Shown here in pieces: positions 62,771 through 64,000 of a stretch of DNA of 64,000 nt. The stretch covers positions 1 to 64,000 of IMG/VR virus record IMGVR_UViG_3300046355_000046; one strand, given 5' to 3'. Source of the DNA: a virus. Position 1 is the first letter of the stretch. Each line of letters opens with the position of its first letter. The notes under the pieces were generated by a model. The model worked only from the letters and a program-made list of their open reading frames with translations, made no database searches and was not told the DNA's origin. Made by a program: the position numbers and the translations under genes.

Positions 62771-63193
62771 TTATTTTTGTTTAAGTAAATCTAATTCTGT
62801 TTTGAGTTCTATTAACTCTTGTTGCATAACTCTTTGGTTATCAACTAATTGTGTAATGTTCTGTTGTAGTTCATCTATTCTTTTACCAGATGATTTTATA
62901 ATTTTAGCGTACTCTGATAAATCAAAGGTAGATGTTTTAGTACATCCTACAGTTTCTCCATCACAAGTTGTCATAGTTATTACATTGATTCTAGTAGGTA
63001 GTTGTACACTTTCTAGATATCTATTATAATAAGGTTGGTCCATGTTAGCCATAGACTGTACCCAATCAGTCATTTCGATCTGAGTGAGTACAGTTGTTTG
63101 CATATTATCTACTAACCAAGCTTTTACTTCATCGTGTAGAAAGAACCTAGGTTTTTGACCTACTCTTTCTTGTGTTAATATTTCATCTATCAT
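62771..63193 (-). CDS. Unknown protein with C-terminal coiled coil, 140 aa
   Basis: No family recognised. The first 95 residues are mixed with two Cys (TTCDGETVGCTKTS). The last 45 form a strong heptad pattern (IDELQQNITQLVDNQRVM, then QELIELKTELDLL), a probable dimer or trimer coiled coil. Lies between the reductase and MazG genes with small gaps of 11 and 4 bases. It may be an assembly or regulatory partner of the metabolic operon. Confidence 0.7.
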   Translation of the reverse strand: MIDEILTQERVGQKPRFFLHDEVKAWLVDNMQTTVLTQIEMTDWVQSMANMDQPYYNRYLESVQLPTRINVITMTTCDGETVGCTKTSTFDLSEYAKIIKSSGKRIDELQQNITQLVDNQRVMQQELIELKTELDLLKQK

Positions 63194-63204
63194 TGTGTTG
63201 GTTT

Positions 63205-64000
63205 TTATCCCTCACAGCTAGCACACTCCAAAATGTTTCTTGTAAATGATTGAGCACTACTAATACTAAACTGATAGTAGAGAGTCTTTACTCCTTGCTC
63301 ATGAGCAAATAGATACAGCTGGTTGATATCTTTAGCTGGAATGGTAGGGTGAATCATTAGATTTAGAGACTGAGACTGATCAATAAACTTCTGTCTTGCA
63401 GCAGCTTGGATAATAATCTCTTTAGGACTAATCTCAATGAATGATTTAAATACAGCTTTTGTAGGGAAATCTAAATGCTGTACTGATCCATCTTTCTTAA
63501 GGATACTGTCCCAAGTCTCTGCATTATTAAGATTGTATTTTTCAAGCTCTTCTTCTAAGAAAGGATTCTTGTATACAGTCTTACTCTTAGCTAAGTCTTT
63601 AATAAAATAGTTAGACTTAATAGGCTCAATACCCATACTAACTTGACCGTGGATAAATGAACTAGACTTAGTAGGTGCAATTGCAACTAAAGTTGTATTA
63701 GCATAACCTGGTCTAATAGATTTAATTCCTTTAGTCTCACATAACATCTTAGATGTAGCATCAGATCTTTCTTTGATAGTCTTAAAGACTTCTACATTTA
63801 ACATCTTAGCTTGCATAGATTCAAACTCTACAAGCTTTGATTGTAAATATGTATGCCATCCTAGAACACCTAGTCCAATTGCTCTGTGATTTTTTGCAAA
63901 CCTGTGAGCTCTAGACATGCCCGGTAGTGTAGCAGCTTTAGTAATAAACTCATCAATCACTGCATTAAGAAACAGAGTATAAGTTTCAATAGCATCTGTT
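63205..64000 (-). CDS. nrdA: Ribonucleoside-diphosphate reductase large subunit, C-terminal part
   Basis: Partial: the frame runs out of the window, and an apparent GTG at 63960 is internal. Clear class I signatures are HRAIGLGVLGWHTYL, VAIAPTKSSSFIHGQVSMGI, DQSQSLNLMIHPTIP and GVKTLYYQFS. The end ECASCEG has two Cys (CxxC), as needed to re-reduce the active site of class I enzymes. It makes dNTPs for phage replication. It is the most promoter-proximal gene seen of the leftward operon. Confidence 0.93.
   Translation of the reverse strand, partial: TDAIETYTLFLNAVIDEFITKAATLPGMSRAHRFAKNHRAIGLGVLGWHTYLQSKLVEFESMQAKMLNVEVFKTIKERSDATSKMLCETKGIKSIRPGYANTTLVAIAPTKSSSFIHGQVSMGIEPIKSNYFIKDLAKSKTVYKNPFLEEELEKYNLNNAETWDSILKKDGSVQHLDFPTKAVFKSFIEISPKEIIIQAAARQKFIDQSQSLNLMIHPTIPAKDINQLYLFAHEQGVKTLYYQFSISSAQSFTRNILECASCEG

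Noticed and set aside
1-64000. Stop-codon reassignment (TAG read as Gln), known in some crAss-like phages
   Set aside because: TAG ends genes at natural boundaries (1938, 15971, 18815, 23922, 37089) followed at once by new starts, and all long genes are uninterrupted in the standard code.
1-64000. CRISPR array, tRNA genes, insertion sequences, integrase
   Set aside because: No regularly spaced direct repeats, cloverleaf sequences, transposase or recombinase motifs were found; repeats present are protein-level fibre repeats.

Overview
The window looks like the virion-protein half of a large, AT-rich, crAss-like (Crassvirales-type) podovirus of a Bacteroidota host, probably a flavobacterium-like one. 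Four observations support this. (1) A 4,242-aa protein carries an R-x-P-T block followed about 36 residues later by DFDID, the DxDxD active site of crAss-like virion RNA polymerases. (2) Upstream of it lie a 1,539-aa protein that reads like the crAss tail muzzle / P22 gp10-type stabilisation protein, two short adaptor/ring-like proteins and several very long virion 'cargo' proteins. (3) Leaders are A-rich with no Shine-Dalgarno sequence, and TAnnTTTG-like boxes occur, as expected of Bacteroidota. (4) A SprB-type repeat, known from Bacteroidota gliding adhesins, sits in one decoration protein. The assignment rests on recognised motifs and gene order; no database search was possible.

Layout. 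Positions 1-1041 hold the 3' end of a structural gene (probable major capsid protein), followed by a terminator. From 1182 to about 19725 there is a dense, co-directional block of small virion proteins and a large fibre locus. It has at least five long fibre or adhesin genes; two carry a C-terminal S74-type intramolecular chaperone, and short accessory genes lie between them. From 19836 to 25941, separate promoters and terminators delimit a helical protein, a paralogue of a fibre-locus gene, and a run of Cys-rich, FN3-like and SprB-like decoration proteins. From 26109 to 37089 come a metallophosphoesterase, a small basic protein, two adaptor/ring candidates, a mini-zincin, the muzzle-like protein and a zincin/zinc-ribbon protein. 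From 37098 to 43637 come three further virion proteins. From 43653 to 61801 come two giant genes: the RNA-polymerase polyprotein, and an 1,805-aa protein combining an ADP-ribosyltransferase-like region with a RecB-type PD-(D/E)XK nuclease. A bidirectional terminator near 61806-61830 separates this arm from a leftward operon (ribonucleotide reductase large subunit, an unknown, a MazG-like enzyme, a cyclic-phosphate-processing receiver-like protein and possibly a small membrane protein). Two opposed arms match the known crAss-like plan.

How the genes may work together (inference): capsid, ring/adaptor, muzzle and fibre proteins build the particle and recognise the host. The giant proteins are probably packaged and ejected with the DNA, where the polymerase would start early transcription and the ART and nuclease domains could act on the host. 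The leftward operon supports nucleotide metabolism. No tRNA, CRISPR array, insertion sequence or integrase was seen. TAA, TAG and TGA all appear as normal stops, so there is no sign of stop-codon reassignment here. The only gaps of more than about 100 bases without a gene hold terminators, promoters and palindromes.
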